Source of the DNA: Oscillospiraceae bacterium
Lineage (GTDB): Bacteria > Bacillota > Clostridia > Oscillospirales > Acutalibacteraceae
DNA: 64,000 nt
Direction: 5' to 3'
Assembly: GCA_031261445.1 (NCBI GenBank)
Contig: JAISJQ010000055.1
Span: 1-64,000, forward strand
Under the pieces are notes generated by a model that was given only the letters and a program-made list of their open reading frames with translations, made no database searches and was not told the DNA's origin. Positions 1 to 8,135 of the stretch are shown here, one piece after another. The number at the start of each line of letters is the position of its first letter. Position 1 is the first letter of the stretch. Both the position numbers and the translations under genes were made by a program.

Positions 1-59
1 AGGATGTACCCAGTCGCGAAGATCAAGATTAACATGACCATCGCCAATGTGTTGTCCAT
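1..59 (-). CDS. Partial small membrane protein (N-terminal end only)
   Basis: Only the first 19-20 codons are in the window; the gene runs off the left edge. The visible N-terminus begins MDNTLAMVMLILIFATGYI, a hydrophobic stretch typical of a membrane anchor or uncleaved signal. I chose the ATG at 59 over the ATG at 65 because the ribosome-binding sequence AAAGGGGG sits 7 nt upstream of it, whereas it would touch the earlier ATG. It has its own strong promoter about 100 nt upstream, so it is not simply the third gene of the carrier-protein operon. Function cannot be stated. Confidence 0.5.
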   Translation of the reverse strand, partial: MDNTLAMVMLILIFATGYI

Positions 60-162
60 GCGCATTCCCCCTTTCCGAACGTTCGGCACTCGTGAGAGTG
101 CTCGAGATGCTACGGAGAAGTGGAAACGCAAACCGCCTACCGTATAGGTTGGTGTCGTGTAT

Positions 163-191
163 ATTCTATCATTTTTGCACAGGCTTGTCAA
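163..191 (-). promoter_or_regulatory. Sigma-A promoter of the left-edge gene
   Basis: Reading the minus strand, TTGACA (191-186), a 17-bp spacer and TAGAAT (168-163). The start would be near 155, leaving a leader of about 95 nt before the ATG at 59. Confidence 0.75.
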
Positions 192-193
192 GC

Positions 194-331
194 GTTCTAG
201 AGGCTAGATTCTAGATTTTAGAGACAAGATGTTGTACAATTTTGTGGCGAAAAACAACCCGTAGGGGTGCGCATCGCGCGTCCGCTGCCACCACAAACAA
301 TTGACCATTGTTCTTTGTCAATCGTTCATTG
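194..331. repeat. Intergenic repeat cluster (families A, B, C)
   Basis: The gap holds a family A copy at 194-232 (CTAGAGGCTAGATTCTAG type), a family B palindrome at 261-285 (GTAGGGGTGCGCATCGCGCG) and a family C octamer run at 301-331. The C run contains the stop codon of the adenylation-domain gene at 326-328. No gene is seen in the rest of the gap. Confidence 0.75.
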
Positions 332-2716
332 GCCTAGCACCCAGCGTGCCAACTCGTGGGCGTGGGTGTGGGGCAAATAGTGCATTCCCTGCTCGATGCT
401 CGTCCTTGTGATGGGGCGGCCGAGGAGTTTTTCCCAGCGCAGAGGGGCATCAAAGCCCGCGAGCATGGGGTCGTTTGTGCCCGCCAGAAAGTGCACGGGC
501 GTGGTTTTGGGGAGCTCTGGCCGGCGTTGCCACGCAAAAAAGTGGTTGGTGTCCGCGCGATAGGCGGCAATTTCGTATTGCGAGAGCGCGAAATCGCCGC
601 CGTTGATTTTGGCCAGATAGCGGTTGATTCCCCGCGCCGTGAAGAACTTCCACGGGCTCATCGGCAGGTTCACCAGCACCGCCGCCACAAGGAACACGCC
701 CACGGCCGCTCGCCCCAACGCTTCCAAACACGCGGCCAGCGTCAGCGCACTGCCCGCCCCCACGCACGCGCCCAAAATCACCACGCGCTTTTGCGGTAGC
801 GCACACACGGCTTCGCACAGCTGTGCCGGGTCTTCGTGGGCACTGCGCAGGGCATAAAACGCCCCGCCGCTTTTCGTTAGTTCCGCTGCCACGGCACGCC
901 ACACGCCATAGCCGCCGCCGCCATAGGGAATGCCCACATAGGCTGTGCCCTCGGCGTCGGCATCGCCCGCAATGCCCAGGAGCACGGCGTCGCCCCCCGG
1001 CGGCACGTGGCTGAGCAACGCGCGCCACGTGGGGGCTGTGTAGAAGTTGTTGACGGGCACGTTCAGCCCCTGTGCGCCCAACAGCGTGCTCAAACGCACC
1101 AGCTCCAAGGAATCGAGCCCCATGCACGTGGGTGGATCGGTCATGCTCACGCGGCTTTGCCCAAACTGGGTGGTCAGGATGTCCGCCAACGTGTGCTCTG
1201 CGGGGGAGCGCGGCGGCACGATGCCCTGCGTGCGCTCTGGCGTTGGCGCGGGGATCTGAGACAAGAGCGCATTTCGGTCGAGCTTTCCGCTGTTTCCCAG
1301 CGCAAACTGTTCCACGCGGGTCACGCTGTCCGGGAGCATGTAGCGCGGCAACGTGTGCGCGAGCTCTTCGTGCGCATACTTTAGCGTGAGCGGCAGGGTG
1401 CTGCGCACAAAGGCATGGAGCTTGTTTTCTGTCCAGAGTACGGCGGCCTGCTGCACCTCAGGGATCTGCGCCAGGGTCGCCTCAATCTCCCCCAGTTCCA
1501 CGCGCTGCCCGCGGATTTTCACCTGCCCGTCTTGGCGGCCATGGTAGAGGATTTCTCCATCGGCGCGGCGCGAGGCCAAATCGCCCGTGTGGTAGATGCG
1601 CCCAAAGCGGGGGTGCGCTGTGAATCGCTCGGCGGTTAGCGCAGAATCGGTATAGCCCCGCGCCAACTGCACGCCGCTGATGCACAGCGAGCCCACGGCG
1701 TCAAGCGGCACTTCCTCGCCCTGCTCGTCCAGCACGTGCGCCCCCGTGTTCCACACCGTGTGCCCAATGGGGATTTCGGTGTCGCCCGGCTGGCAGTCGT
1801 AATACAGCACGTCCACCGCGCATTCGGTGGGCCCATAGAGGTTGTGCAACGTGGTCTGCGGAAAGAGCGCATAAAAGCGTGCATTCAGCGCCGGCGTGAG
1901 CGCTTCGCCCGAGACAATCACGCGCCCCAGCGGCAAGGGCGGCTTTCCGGCGGCGGCGTAGGCATCCAGAAACGCGGTGAGCATGGAGGGCACAAAGTGC
2001 ACGGTGCGGATGCCATCGGCCGCGATGAGTTCCATGAGGCGGCGCGGATCTTTTTCTGCCCCGGGTTCGGGTACGCGCAACGCCGCGCCCTGCGTCAACG
2101 CCCAAAAGAGCTCCCAGAGAGAGACATCAAAGCCCAAAGAGGTTTTTTGTAGCAGCACATCGTCCGCCCCAATGGGGTACACAGACTGCTGCCAGAGGAT
2201 GCGATTGGCCAGTGCGCCGTGGGTCACCTGCACGCCCTTGGGCTGTCCCGTGCTGCCGCTGGTGTAGAGCACGTAGGCCAGATCGTCTGGGGACGGGAGC
2301 GGACGGCGGGGCGCTTTGCCCGTCACAGAAAAAATGTCGTCCGCCGCGCAGCCGGGCACGTCTGGACGCAGTTCCACGCCCGTGCCCGCAAAAACGAACG
2401 CCGCGCCGCTGTCTCGGCGCAGAAAATCCCGCCGCGCCAGAGGCAGAGAGGGCAACAGCGGTACATAGGCACAGCCCGCCTTGAAGATGCCCAACAGGCA
2501 GGGCATCAGGGCGGCGCCGCGATCCATCTCCACGCCGACCACGCTACCGGGCGGGACATCGCGCAGCAAAAACGCCGCATTGTCAGAAAGTGCATCGAGC
2601 TGGGCGTAGCTAGTACGCGCAGAATCCCACAGCACGGCCGTATGCGCAGGCACAGCCGCCACCTGCTCTTGAAAGAGCCGCAGGACGGTGGTGTTCGGGG
2701 CGTGTTCAGCGGTCAT
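326..2716 (-). CDS. Single-module adenylation-carrier-thioesterase protein (NRPS-like)
   Basis: A 796-residue protein with three domains: adenylation (about 10-490), peptidyl carrier (about 500-575) and an alpha/beta-hydrolase thioesterase (about 585-796). A-domain core motifs are intact: YTSGSTGQPKG, FDVSLWE, NLYGPTE, YHTGDL and GKLDRNAL. The carrier serine is in GLDSLELVR. Compared by eye with EntF, the pocket reads D-V-W-H-(I)-S-L-V-D-(K), the serine code, so seryl loading is inferred. The thioesterase elbow is GACVG, giving cysteine instead of the usual serine nucleophile; a C-terminal His follows in QGMHYLP. There is no condensation domain. It overlaps the upstream carrier gene by ATGA, so the two are translationally coupled. 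Its stop codon lies in a family C repeat. The product is unknown. Confidence 0.85.
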   Translation of the reverse strand: MTAEHAPNTTVLRLFQEQVAAVPAHTAVLWDSARTSYAQLDALSDNAAFLLRDVPPGSVVGVEMDRGAALMPCLLGIFKAGCAYVPLLPSLPLARRDFLRRDSGAAFVFAGTGVELRPDVPGCAADDIFSVTGKAPRRPLPSPDDLAYVLYTSGSTGQPKGVQVTHGALANRILWQQSVYPIGADDVLLQKTSLGFDVSLWELFWALTQGAALRVPEPGAEKDPRRLMELIAADGIRTVHFVPSMLTAFLDAYAAAGKPPLPLGRVIVSGEALTPALNARFYALFPQTTLHNLYGPTECAVDVLYYDCQPGDTEIPIGHTVWNTGAHVLDEQGEEVPLDAVGSLCISGVQLARGYTDSALTAERFTAHPRFGRIYHTGDLASRRADGEILYHGRQDGQVKIRGQRVELGEIEATLAQIPEVQQAAVLWTENKLHAFVRSTLPLTLKYAHEELAHTLPRYMLPDSVTRVEQFALGNSGKLDRNALLSQIPAPTPERTQGIVPPRSPAEHTLADILTTQFGQSRVSMTDPPTCMGLDSLELVRLSTLLGAQGLNVPVNNFYTAPTWRALLSHVPPGGDAVLLGIAGDADAEGTAYVGIPYGGGGYGVWRAVAAELTKSGGAFYALRSAHEDPAQLCEAVCALPQKRVVILGACVGAGSALTLAACLEALGRAAVGVFLVAAVLVNLPMSPWKFFTARGINRYLAKINGGDFALSQYEIAAYRADTNHFFAWQRRPELPKTTPVHFLAGTNDPMLAGFDAPLRWEKLLGRPITRTSIEQGMHYLPHTHAHELARWVLGQ

Positions 2717-2946
2717 AGCGCGACACCTTGTTCTTCCAACAGGGCGATCAGGTCGCCAATGGTGCGGATTTTTAGGATGGCGCGATCGGGCAGTTCCACG
2801 CCAAAGCGGTCTTCCGCCTCCACAATCAAGTTCACCAGTTCATAGGAATTGAGCCCCAAGTCGCGCAAAATTACGCTCTCTTCGCGCAGAAGCACATCGT
2901 CCCGGCCGGTGTAGTCGTTAAACAGTTCTTGCAAGCGTGCACGCAT
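2713..2946 (-). CDS. Free-standing acyl/peptidyl carrier protein
   Basis: A 77-residue carrier protein. The phosphopantetheine attachment serine is in GLNSYELVNLI and the rest fits the four-helix carrier fold (VEAEDRFGVELPDRAI as helix II-III). AAGGAG precedes the ATG and a sigma-A promoter lies just upstream, so it is the first gene of a two-gene operon with the adenylation-carrier-thioesterase protein, whose start codon overlaps this stop codon. It may receive an aminoacyl or acyl group in trans, or may be the natural partner of the adenylation domain. It resembles DltC-type carriers in size, but no dltB or dltD is visible, so I do not call it dltC. Confidence 0.85.
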   Translation of the reverse strand: MRARLQELFNDYTGRDDVLLREESVILRDLGLNSYELVNLIVEAEDRFGVELPDRAILKIRTIGDLIALLEEQGVAL

Positions 2947-2969
2947 GGGCAGGACTCCTTTTTGTTTGT

Positions 2970-2998
2970 ATTATACCACAAAGCGCGGTTTTGTTCAA
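2970..2998 (-). promoter_or_regulatory. Sigma-A promoter of the carrier-protein operon
   Basis: Minus strand TTGAAC (2998-2993), 17 bp, TATAAT (2975-2970), with TG one base before the -10. The leader to the ATG at 2946 is only about 17 nt. Confidence 0.8.
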
Positions 2999-3011
2999 GG
3001 TGGGGGCTGCG

Positions 3012-3046
3012 CAATGAACAATTTACAATGAACAATGGACAATTGT
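3012..3046. repeat. Family C octamer repeat
   Basis: Tandem degenerate units CAATGAACAATTTACAATGA and following, ending ACAATTG. It lies between the divergent carrier-protein and GH6-like transcription units. Confidence 0.7.
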
Positions 3047-3168
3047 TGTAGGGGCTTTTCTTTTAAGCAAAGATTTATGAGACGGGTGCGCATTCGCGCT
3101 GAACAGAAAACCTCGACAAACTCCATAATATGGCAGGGCGCAACGCATAAATGTTTACACAGCTGGGC

Positions 3169-3197
3169 TTGACAAGCATGGCGTGTTTCGATATAAT
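3169..3197 (+). promoter_or_regulatory. Sigma-A promoter of the Big2/GH6-like gene
   Basis: TTGACA (3169-3174), 17 bp, TATAAT (3192-3197): a consensus promoter. Confidence 0.85.
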
Positions 3198-3247
3198 GAA
3201 TAAAGACAACGCAGAGTTTGTCGATTCCCACAGAAGAAAGAGGACAT

Positions 3248-5590
3248 ATGAGACACAGCAGGATGCATCGATCTTTCGTCACCGTTACGGTCAGCCTTTT
3301 GGTTTTTTTGTTGCTGATCCCCACACTGACCATCGCCGCCCATGCGGCCGGGGTTGCTGTGAAAACGGTGAAATACTCGCTGGCCACCGGGACTAAGAGC
3401 ATCCCCATTGGTTATACCACCAAGGGTACTGCGAGCGTTCAGCCAAGCAATGCCACGAACAAAACGCTCACCTTCAAGTCTTCCAACGAACGCGTGGCGA
3501 CGGTGAGCAAAACGGGCGCGGTGACAGGCAAGGGCAAGGGCACGGCGACCATCACCGCCACGGCGAAAAATGGCAAGAAGGCTTCGGTCACGGTGAAGGT
3601 GCACGTCGTACCCGTCACGAAAGTGGCGGTCAGTGGTGCGAAAACCATAATGAAGGGCAAAACAACCCAAATCACCCCCATCATTGTGCCAAAGAATGCC
3701 AGCTACCAGAACATCAAGTATGTTTCGTCCGACCCCGCCGTGGCGAGCGTGAACAGCAAAGGCGTTGTGACGGGCAAAAAGGCCGGGGTTGCCCATATTA
3801 CCATCACCGAAACGAAAAGCGGCAAAAAGTCGGGCAACTCCGTCCCGATTGTGGTGAAGGACGCCAAAAGCGGCCTAGCGTATATCAGCGTGGATGCCGT
3901 GCGGTTAACGGGCCCCAAAACGCTCATCGTGGGCAAGACGGGGCAGCTGAGCGTGGTGGTGCAACCGTTTGACGCCAACCAGAAGGTCGAGTATATCTCC
4001 AGCAATACGGGCATTGCCACGGTCAACAGCAAAGGGCTGGTATCGGCCAAAAAGGCGGGCGCTGTCACCATCACGGCGTATTCAAAGGACGGAAAATCCA
4101 GCTCGCTGACGATTTATGTGGAGACGAAAAAGACCGGCACGGCGGTCACCGGCGTTGCGTTATATCCGACCTCTGGCGCAACCATCGCCGTCAATGACAT
4201 CCTCACCTTGGGGGCAGTGGTCTCGCCCAGCACGGCCAGCAATCAGAAATTGACGTTTGTATCCAAAACCCCCGCCGTGGCCACGGTGGATCAGTTGGGG
4301 CAAGTGAAGGGGATTGCGGCGGGCACGACCACCATCACCGCCACCGCCAGCAACAAAAAGAGTGCCAGCGTGGTCGTCACCGTCACAGAACCCGTGCCCG
4401 TGCCTGAGGACGAGGCCGCCGCCGCACCGGGCGCGAAAAAGTACACAGGCAAAGCATATGCGGAAAACCCCAACAATCCGCTGGTCACAAGCGCGTGGGC
4501 GGTGAACTATGGTTGGTGGGACAACAAAAACACACGCACCACGGCCACGACTGTCTCTGGCGCTAAGGTCGCCAAGCGCATTGGCGGACCTCTGGACGAC
4601 TATATGAATTTCACAACCACAGGCGCGGAGCACAAGTTACTAGAGCGCATCGTCAGCCAACCGGCGAGCATTTACTTTACGCCCTCGAATTCCAGCAAAG
4701 AGAACGGCGCACAGAACAGCGCGAAGGCGTATATTGAAAAAATGCAACAGGGCGACAAGAATGCGCTGGTGCAAATGACGATCTTTGGCATTTTCAACGT
4801 GGGCGGTGGTGAATATTCCACCGATGCGCTGACAGCGGCCGAAAAAGCGAAGTACAAGGCGTGGATTCAGTACCTCTCTGAAGGGATTGCGGACGCCAAG
4901 GTGGCCTTAATCTTTGAGGCCGATGCGGCTCTGCTGGCCGCGCGTGTGGATACGCCGGGTGTGGCGCGGGAATTTGCCGACACCGCTACGCGCCGAAGCT
5001 TAATCAAGTGGGCGGCCAAGTATATCTCTGAACACAACAAAAATGCGGCGATCTATTTGGATGCGGGCGATGCGGATTGGCTGGATGCTGATGATGCGGT
5101 GCGTCTGCTCAAACAAATCGGCATTGAATATGCCCGTGGCTTTGCCTTGGGGGCTACGCACCTAGCCGCCACGCGCGACGGCATCTACTATGCGCAGGTA
5201 CTCAGCAAAAAACTGGCGATCGATGGCTATGCCAACAAAAAAGCAATCCTTGACACGGCGGACAACGGCAATGGCTTTACGCATGGCGATTACACGGGCG
5301 GTACAGATGCGCGGGTAGACACCAAGGGCTTGCCCTATGGCGACCCGAGAACACAGACCTACGCCGGGCAAGCGCGCACCAGCGTGCTTGGCATTGCGCC
5401 CACATGGCAAGTGGCCAGTGCCGATACTGGGCTCTCCAGCGAGCTGACGAAAATCGCCAAACAATACGTGGACGGCTACCTGTGGTTTGGTCGCCCGTGG
5501 CTCTATCAGCAAACCTCGCCGTATTCGCGCACAAAAGCCTTGGCTGCCGCGCGGTACACAACGGACAAAACTTTACTGAAAATCAAGTAA
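3248..5590 (+). CDS. Secreted protein with four Big2 domains and a GH6-like C-terminal domain
   Basis: About 780 residues. I start at the ATG at 3248, which has GAAAGAGGA upstream, rather than at the in-frame TTG at 3218. Residues 1-33 are a signal peptide ending in AAHA. Four bacterial Ig-like (Big2) repeats follow to about residue 385, each with the SxxxxVATV-x-GxVTG-type pattern. The last ~370 residues match glycoside hydrolase family 6 in order: NPNNPL, IYFTP, GEYS, IFEADA, IYLDAGDADW, ILDTADNGNG and VDGYLWFGRPW. The catalytic-acid Asp is kept in FEADA (about residue 558). The Asp normally in the PxRDC loop is missing (FNVGGGEYS), and so is the Asp of the terminal GE(A/S)DG motif. Cellulase activity is therefore doubtful; a surface carbohydrate-binding role is possible. 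Own promoter and strong terminator. Confidence 0.75.
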   Translation: MRHSRMHRSFVTVTVSLLVFLLLIPTLTIAAHAAGVAVKTVKYSLATGTKSIPIGYTTKGTASVQPSNATNKTLTFKSSNERVATVSKTGAVTGKGKGTATITATAKNGKKASVTVKVHVVPVTKVAVSGAKTIMKGKTTQITPIIVPKNASYQNIKYVSSDPAVASVNSKGVVTGKKAGVAHITITETKSGKKSGNSVPIVVKDAKSGLAYISVDAVRLTGPKTLIVGKTGQLSVVVQPFDANQKVEYISSNTGIATVNSKGLVSAKKAGAVTITAYSKDGKSSSLTIYVETKKTGTAVTGVALYPTSGATIAVNDILTLGAVVSPSTASNQKLTFVSKTPAVATVDQLGQVKGIAAGTTTITATASNKKSASVVVTVTEPVPVPEDEAAAAPGAKKYTGKAYAENPNNPLVTSAWAVNYGWWDNKNTRTTATTVSGAKVAKRIGGPLDDYMNFTTTGAEHKLLERIVSQPASIYFTPSNSSKENGAQNSAKAYIEKMQQGDKNALVQMTIFGIFNVGGGEYSTDALTAAEKAKYKAWIQYLSEGIADAKVALIFEADAALLAARVDTPGVAREFADTATRRSLIKWAAKYISEHNKNAAIYLDAGDADWLDADDAVRLLKQIGIEYARGFALGATHLAATRDGIYYAQVLSKKLAIDGYANKKAILDTADNGNGFTHGDYTGGTDARVDTKGLPYGDPRTQTYAGQARTSVLGIAPTWQVASADTGLSSELTKIAKQYVDGYLWFGRPWLYQQTSPYSRTKALAAARYTTDKTLLKIK

Positions 5591-5615
5591 CGCTTCGCGC
5601 ACGCTCGCAGCACAG

Positions 5616-5663
5616 AACCGCCCGAACCGAAAACCTCTGGTTTTGGTTCGGGCGGTTTTTTTT
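5616..5663 (+). terminator. Rho-independent terminator
   Basis: Inverted repeat AACCGCCCGAACC ... GGTTCGGGCGGTT followed by a run of eight T, directly after the GH6-like gene. Confidence 0.9.
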
Positions 5664-5685
5664 GCGCAAATTGTGTCGGAAAAGC

Positions 5686-5714
5686 TTGACAAACGCAAGA
5701 TGTTGTGGTATACT
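5686..5714 (+). promoter_or_regulatory. Sigma-A promoter upstream of the small membrane protein/tatD
   Basis: TTGACA (5686-5691), 17 bp, TATACT (5709-5714), with TG before the -10. Confidence 0.8.
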
Positions 5715-5761
5715 GTGTCTAAACAGAGTTTTCTGGCAGTTTTTGTTATCGGGAGGGGCAC

Positions 5762-6091
5762 ATGTCTTTTGGTTTTTGGGTGCGCACTTTTTTGACCCTG
5801 GCTACGGGCGCATTGTTCGTGCTGGGTGTGGCGTATGAAGAAAAACTCATTGCGTTTGAGCAACGGCTCGCGCTACGCTGGCGCGAGGCTTGGGCGCGTA
5901 ATTTCGGCGCGTCTGCGTCCGCCGTTGTGCCGCGTCCGAAGAATGTGCAAGCCCGTGCTGTGTCCTACCGCACGTGCATCGCCTCGGGGAAAGCGCCCGA
6001 ATATGCGGACAAGCCAGTGCGTACTGCGCCCGTGCGCTCGCTTGAAGTGCCCGATGCCGTGGCTACGCCCAAAAAAGTCGCCAGCGCATAA
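5762..6091 (+). CDS. Small membrane-anchored protein of unknown function
   Basis: 109 residues, preceded by GGGAGGGG. Residues 5-25 (FWVRTFLTLATGALFVLGVAY) form one hydrophobic segment; the rest is basic, alanine- and proline-rich and probably disordered. It is not recognised. The gene has its own promoter and terminator-isolated upstream boundary, and tatD follows 26 bp later, so they probably share a transcript. Confidence 0.6.
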   Translation: MSFGFWVRTFLTLATGALFVLGVAYEEKLIAFEQRLALRWREAWARNFGASASAVVPRPKNVQARAVSYRTCIASGKAPEYADKPVRTAPVRSLEVPDAVATPKKVASA

Positions 6092-6117
6092 AAAGTCCTT
6101 TGTAACAGGATACGAGC

Positions 6118-6888
6118 ATGGCAGAGATTTACGACACCCACGCGCACTATGACGATGTGCGCTTTGACGACGACCGTCACCTCCTTGTTTCCAGCCTGCC
6201 TCTTCATGGGGTAGGCTGGGTTTTATCTTGCGCGGACAGTCTGGAGAGTTGTCGCAAAGTGCAAGCGCTGGCGGAGGCGTATCCCCACGTGAGCGCGGCG
6301 TTCGGGATTCATCCCCACAACGTCCACACCGTGGATTGGGGCACGCTCGAACCGGAGCTGCGCCGCTTTCTCGCCCACCCAAAATGTGTCTGTCTGGGCG
6401 AGATTGGGTTGGATTATCATTACGACTTTTCCCCGCGCGACAAGCAGCGCGACCTTTTTGCGCGGCAGTTGGCACTGGCGAACGAGCTGGACCTGCCTGT
6501 GTCTGTGCACATCCGCGAGGCCACGGCGGACGCGCTGGACATTTTGCGGCGCTATCAACCGCGCGGCGTGGTGCACTGTTTTAGCGGTAGTCTGGAGACC
6601 GCGCGGACGTTGCTGGACTGGGGGATGTACCTGGGCTTTGGCGGCGCGGTGACCTTCAAGGGCGCGGTGAAACCGCTGGCGGCCGCCGCCTTCTGCCCGG
6701 CCGACCGCCTGCTACTGGAGACCGACGCGCCCTACATGACGCCCGTGCCCTATCGCGGGCGGCGATGCGAGAGCACGCACATCGCCCACACCGCCGCGAA
6801 GATTGCCGAAGTGCGCGGCGTGTCCGTGGACACAATTTTGGACATCGCGCGACACAATGCGCAAACACTGTTCCGTTTGCCCGCGTAG
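6118..6888 (+). CDS. tatD: TatD-family metal-dependent hydrolase/DNase
   Basis: 256 residues, the usual TatD length. Metal-binding features of the TIM-barrel amidohydrolase fold are all visible: DTHAHYDD near the N-terminus, GEIGLDYHYD, PVSVHIREA, VHCFSG and LLLETDAPYM followed by the conserved PYRGRRCES. Family members are 3'-5' exonucleases or D-aminoacyl-tRNA-type deacylases; the exact substrate here is not determined. It is probably cotranscribed with the preceding 109-residue membrane protein. Confidence 0.9.
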   Translation: MAEIYDTHAHYDDVRFDDDRHLLVSSLPLHGVGWVLSCADSLESCRKVQALAEAYPHVSAAFGIHPHNVHTVDWGTLEPELRRFLAHPKCVCLGEIGLDYHYDFSPRDKQRDLFARQLALANELDLPVSVHIREATADALDILRRYQPRGVVHCFSGSLETARTLLDWGMYLGFGGAVTFKGAVKPLAAAAFCPADRLLLETDAPYMTPVPYRGRRCESTHIAHTAAKIAEVRGVSVDTILDIARHNAQTLFRLPA

Positions 6889-7058
6889 GCAACCATTTGT
6901 TCGTTTGTGCAATCTGCCGAAAAAAGTCGGCGCAGGGATTGTCAATTTATGGCAAAATTAGCGGGAGCGAGACACAAGATGTTGTTTTCGCTCTGTTTTT
7001 GTTTGCTCTCTTATAGCACTGTAGCGCAAAAAAGAGTGTCGTTTTCTGCGATAAGTTC

Positions 7059-7117
7059 TACCATAAATTCCCATTTATATTTCTAAACGAGAAATAAAAT
7101 ACCGTAACATTATGGTA
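7059..7117. promoter_or_regulatory. Repeated TACC(A/G)TAA half-sites upstream of spo0A
   Basis: TACCATAA occurs at 7059-7066, and an imperfect dyad TACCGTAA-CA-TTATGGTA at 7100-7117 carries two more copies in opposite orientation. They lie 36-95 bp upstream of the spo0A start, in an AT-rich stretch without a clear consensus sigma-A promoter. They may be operator sites for an unidentified regulator. Confidence 0.35.
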
Positions 7118-7152
7118 ATATTTGACAGAAAACAAAACAGGAGGTCAACATT

Positions 7153-7917
7153 ATGGAAAAAACACTCAGAGTTCTGCTGGCGGAGGAAGGCACGGATTTT
7201 GCAACGCTCTGCGCCGAAACATTGCGTGCGAAAGGCTTCGACGTGCAGACAATGCCCAAGGACGGAAAAATGGTGATTGAGCGCTTGCAACGCGTGCCGC
7301 CGCCGGATGTGCTGCTGCTGGACGCGTTCTTGCCGCGCATGGATGCGCTGGGGATTTTGGCGCAACTAAGGGTCATGAAGCTACCGCGCCGTCCGCTGGT
7401 TTTCGTGCTCTCGGGCATGGACAACAGCGCGTTTGAACAAGATATACTGGATGCGGGGGCGGATTATTACGTCCTGAAGCCCTTTGACCCAGACATGCTG
7501 GCCGAGCGCATCTCCCAGCGTGCTGCGCGGTCGAGCGGACGCAAGGGAATCCGCGTTGAACCCAATGACCTGAACGTGACCATCAGCGAGATCATGCACC
7601 AAATCGGCGTGCCCGCGCACATCAAGGGCTATCATTACCTGCGGGAGGCCATCAACATGAGCGTGCAGGATGCCTCGATGATGAGCGCGGTGACGAAGAT
7701 TTTGTACCCCACCGTGGCCAAGAGCAACCAGACCACGGCCAGCCGCGTGGAGCGTGCCATCCGCCACGCGATTGAAGTGGCGTGGGATCGCGGCGACGTG
7801 GATGTGCTCAGCAGCTACTTTGGCTATACCATCCAAAACAGCCGCGGCAAGCCCACCAACAGCGAGTTCATCGCCATGATCAGCGACAAATTGCGCTTGC
7901 AGCTGAAAGCAAGCTAG
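7153..7917 (+). CDS. spo0A: Sporulation master response regulator Spo0A
   Basis: 254 residues preceded by AGGAGGT. The receiver domain (1-~120) has the phospho-acceptor Asp57 in VLLLDAFLP, the switch residue in VLSGMD and KPFD at the end. The acidic pocket reads AEEG (Glu11, Glu12) instead of the usual DD. The C-terminal DNA-binding domain has the family signature [19 protein letters not shown] and the recognition-helix region [14 protein letters not shown]. Phosphorylated Spo0A commits the cell to sporulation and activates spoIIG, whose promoter in this window carries a matching box. The gene stands alone; spoIVB is not next to it. Possible boxes TGCCGAA (6915) and TGTCGTT (7037) lie upstream. 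Confidence 0.97.
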   Translation: MEKTLRVLLAEEGTDFATLCAETLRAKGFDVQTMPKDGKMVIERLQRVPPPDVLLLDAFLPRMDALGILAQLRVMKLPRRPLVFVLSGMDNSAFEQDILDAGADYYVLKPFDPDMLAERISQRAARSSGRKGIRVEPNDLNVTISEIMHQIGVPAHIKGYHYLREAINMSVQDASMMSAVTKILYPTVAKSNQTTASRVERAIRHAIEVAWDRGDVDVLSSYFGYTIQNSRGKPTNSEFIAMISDKLRLQLKAS

Positions 7918-7919
7918 GC

Positions 7920-8135
7920 GCTGCGCTGTGCGCAGCGCAATGAACAATGAACAAAGAACAATGGACAATTTGGTTGTAGGGGCGGCAAGAAGCCGCCCGC
8001 TGTGTGGAACACATTGTTTCTAGGAATCAGCGGACGCGCGATGCGCGCCCCTACGGGTGGATATCCCCCTCATTCCTCTGTAGGGGTAGAAGGTCATCCC
8101 TCAGACAATTGTACATTGTACATTGTCAATTGTTA
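7920..8135. repeat. Repeat cluster between spo0A and hisF (families C, B)
   Basis: A GCGCTGCGC/GCGCAGCGC hairpin just after the spo0A stop, a family C run (7939-7972), family B palindromes at 7976-8003 and about 8030-8055, then a second C run at 8104-8135 that contains the hisF stop codon (8126-8128). No gene is seen. Confidence 0.75.

Noticed and set aside
2713..2946. Calling the carrier protein dltC and its partner dltA
   Set aside because: The partner has a carrier and a thioesterase domain and a serine-like pocket, and no dltB or dltD is seen.
6912..6932. Terminator after tatD
   Set aside because: CCGAAAAAAGTCGG gives only a 4-bp stem without a T run.
7036..7043. Spo0A box TGTCGTT upstream of spo0A
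   Set aside because: One or two mismatches to TGTCGAA; such words are expected by chance in 64 kb. Mentioned only as a possibility in the spo0A entry.
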